Positions 62,655-64,000 of a stretch of DNA of 64,000 nt are shown piece after piece (within the stretch, counting starts at the first letter, position 1; each line of letters begins with the position of its first letter). The stretch is taken from contig NZ_KB911263.1 in the NCBI RefSeq assembly GCF_000383415.1, positions 62,001 to 126,000 on the forward strand. The letters are read 5' to 3'. The translations under genes and the position numbers were made by a program. This stretch comes from Hyphomicrobium zavarzinii ATCC 27496 (GTDB lineage Bacteria; Pseudomonadota; Alphaproteobacteria; Rhizobiales; Hyphomicrobiaceae). Below the pieces are notes generated by a model. That model searched no databases. It was not told the DNA's origin and saw nothing but the letters and a program-made list of their open reading frames with translations.

Positions 62655-63398
62655 TCAGATCTCGCGCTGGAGACCATCCTCCGCGATGCTGACCTTGGGA
62701 TGGCGGATAGCCTCTCTGTTGGCCAGCGCCTCAGGCCCGAGATGAGTGAGCATCACGGACTTGGCACCCAGCCGGTCCAGATTGGCTTCGATGATCCGCC
62801 AGTTGAGATGATAGCGGGCGGGAGCCTCGAAAGCGAAGCATTCGCAGATGAAGAGATCGGCCCCGTTCGCCGCCGGAATGAGCGTCTCCACCCATTCCGT
62901 ATCGCCGGAGAACGTCAGCACCTTGCCGTCGACCTCGAACCTCAGCGCATAGGGGGTGGCCCCCGAGGGATGGCTGACGACGAACGGCGTGACCCGCACC
63001 CCGCCGACCGTAAGGGGCGTAAAATCCTCATAGCTGACAAAAGTAAGCTCGAACCGCCGGGGGGTGGCCGTACACCCAGGAAACAGCGCCTCCGCCGCAA
63101 CCTTGAAGCGCTCCTCGAGCCCCTTGGGCCCAGCCACGGTCAAAGGACGCGTTCGCCCCGCAACATGCAGCGCATGGATCAGCCACCAGACCAGACCACC
63201 GAAATGATCGCCGTGCAGATGCGTGATAAATATCGTAGAAATATTATTCGTATCAATATCTTGCCTAAAAATTCCGGTCAGCGAGGTGGCCCCGCAGTCG
63301 ATCAGGAACTCCCCGGCGCCAGACGACACGTGAAAGCAGGTTTGCAGACGCCCTCCCGATCCGAAGGCGTCGCTCGATCCGATGATTGTAAGCTTCAT
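62655..63398 (-). CDS. MBL-fold hydrolase, RNase Z-like
   Basis: A 247-residue MBL protein. GSSDAFGSGGRLQTCFHV opens the fold; metal motif THLHGDHFGG (about residues 59-68), VVSHPSGATPYALRFEVDG, LTFSGDTEWVETLIPAANGA and LTHLGPEAL follow. The layout is like RNase Z and related phosphodiesterases without the long exosite arm. Substrate not known. It is 35 bp upstream of the UDG-family gene on the same strand. A short AT-rich stretch in the gene (about 63225-63285) stands out from the local base use. Confidence 0.85.
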   Translation of the reverse strand: MKLTIIGSSDAFGSGGRLQTCFHVSSGAGEFLIDCGATSLTGIFRQDIDTNNISTIFITHLHGDHFGGLVWWLIHALHVAGRTRPLTVAGPKGLEERFKVAAEALFPGCTATPRRFELTFVSYEDFTPLTVGGVRVTPFVVSHPSGATPYALRFEVDGKVLTFSGDTEWVETLIPAANGADLFICECFAFEAPARYHLNWRIIEANLDRLGAKSVMLTHLGPEALANREAIRHPKVSIAEDGLQREI

Positions 63399-63461
63399 GC
63401 CCGCTCCAGCACGCGCATTGGCAGTTCAATCTCCCATCTAACCGCGCCGCGCCCTGCTCGC

Positions 63462-63479
63462 CTGTTCCCTTGGGAACAG
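63462..63479. promoter_or_regulatory. Perfect hairpin/palindrome in a divergent gap
   Basis: CTGTTCCC / GGGAACAG with a 2-base spacer lies between the divergent MBL gene and the last gene of the window. It could be an operator for a dimeric regulator. It does not match the alphaproteobacterial LexA site (GTTC-N7-GTTC). Confidence 0.4.
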
Positions 63480-63649
63480 ACGGAGCGGCCTAGAATGCCG
63501 CGGGGATAAACCCATCGTTAGCGAATTCTGGGGACAGTAGCGGTGGGCAGACCCACGACCTATACCCTCGGCAGTCTCGCGACAAGGTCCCGAAAATTCG
63601 GGCGGCATTGCGGGCATTTGGCCGTCGTGAAACCCTGCACGGCGGAAGC

Positions 63650-64000
63650 ATGGACAAAGAGACAAGAACAGAAATTCTTGCTGAGCTGAGACAGCGCCAC
63701 GCCGCCCGTAAGCGCACGGACGAGGACGTGAAGGCCGCGCGCGACCGCCTGACCCGCGGCACCGACATCAAGCCCGAGTTCGAGTTCGAGCTGATGAGCA
63801 TGTTCGCGCGCAACGAGCTGAGCGCGGCCGTCACCATCTGGGCGCTCGCCGCCATCTTCTCCCTCGCCTCCATGTTCTGGGCGCCCTGGAAGCAAGGCTG
63901 CCTGTGGCTGATCCTGGTCATCACCTCGAAGGTGGCCCTGCTCGAGCTCTGCCGCCGCTTCGTCGCTCAGGCCCGCCCCGACAGCGACCTGCGCGTCTGG
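63650..64000 (+). CDS. Membrane protein, N-terminal part, possible sensor kinase (runs off the window)
   Basis: 117 codons are visible from the ATG at 63650 to the window edge. A charged N-terminal helix (TEILAELRQRHAARKRTDED) is followed by PEFEFELMSMFARNELSAAV and two membrane segments (TIWALAAIFSLASMFWAP; LWLILVITSKVALLEL), then LCRRFVAQARPDSDLRVW. This N-terminus reminds me of membrane-bound PAS sensor histidine kinases of Rhizobiales, but no kinase domain is in view, so the assignment is tentative. Confidence 0.5.
   Translation, partial: MDKETRTEILAELRQRHAARKRTDEDVKAARDRLTRGTDIKPEFEFELMSMFARNELSAAVTIWALAAIFSLASMFWAPWKQGCLWLILVITSKVALLELCRRFVAQARPDSDLRVW

Noticed and set aside
1-64000. 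tRNA, rRNA, insertion sequences, prophage and CRISPR
   Set aside because: None seen by eye: no transposase or integrase, no array of regular repeats, no rRNA sequence. A tRNA scan would be needed to exclude a tRNA gene fully.

Overview
This looks like an ordinary chromosomal segment of a high-GC alphaproteobacterium of the order Hyphomicrobiales (Rhizobiales), possibly near Hyphomicrobium or its relatives. The evidence is gene content: DUF4170 and DUF2093 proteins beside lpxK and waaA, a three-part pntAa/pntAb/pntB transhydrogenase, the 47-residue aa3-oxidase subunit IV, YdcH/DUF465 proteins, a DUF1285 protein, and perfect CtrA boxes (TTAA-N7-TTAA). I saw no rRNA, tRNA, insertion sequence, prophage or CRISPR array. 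The genes are dense and use uniform GC-rich codons, so this reads as core genome and not as an island.

Layout. 1-5.4 kb: the end of an AraC-like regulator, two metallo-beta-lactamase-fold (MBL) hydrolases, a DUF1499 membrane protein, an unrecognised secreted protein and a CHAD protein. 5.5-10.5 kb: hemH, an SPFH/NfeD membrane pair, and an outer-membrane beta-barrel protein with a CtrA box. 10.7-16.2 kb: a three-domain phospholipid re-acylation enzyme (LplT-PlsC-acyl-ACP ligase) opposite thiS-thiG-thiE. 16.3-20.7 kb: small periplasmic proteins, purD, xseA, DUF2093. 20.7-27.1 kb: a lipid A/Kdo assembly cluster with lpxK, a fused acyltransferase-Kdo transferase, a CX5R phosphatase, an MsbA-like exporter and DUF4170. 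27.5-33.2 kb: a 26-residue membrane peptide, an acyl-CoA synthetase, two divergent DUF465 genes, and a DNA exonuclease-ligase pair. 33.3-45.5 kb: a chemoreceptor, an L,D-transpeptidase, a methyltransferase, purE-purK, rpsU, an M48 protease, a hydrolase, a LysM lipoprotein with a CtrA box, a small HExxH protein and a rhodanese. 45.5-49.4 kb: the transhydrogenase operon, with an extra gene inside it, behind the small oxidase subunit. 49.6-58.5 kb: a secreted protein, DUF1285, and a 7-kb MoxR/von Willebrand A operon. 58.6-64 kb: threonine dehydratase, a 3-hydroxyisobutyrate-dehydrogenase-type enzyme, MAPEG, an Lrp regulator, a UDG-family protein, an MBL hydrolase and the start of a membrane protein.

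The common theme is building the cell envelope. The best candidates for something new are: the single polypeptide joining a DUF374 (LpxJ-type) lipid A acyltransferase to the Kdo transferase WaaA, with a phosphatase and an exporter beside it; the MoxR operon carrying three vWA modules, two with an intact metal site and one degenerate; the unexplained periplasmic or membrane-anchored protein translationally coupled inside the transhydrogenase operon; and the two CtrA boxes in front of envelope genes 35 kb apart. All functional calls rest on motifs and family knowledge read by eye; no database search was run.
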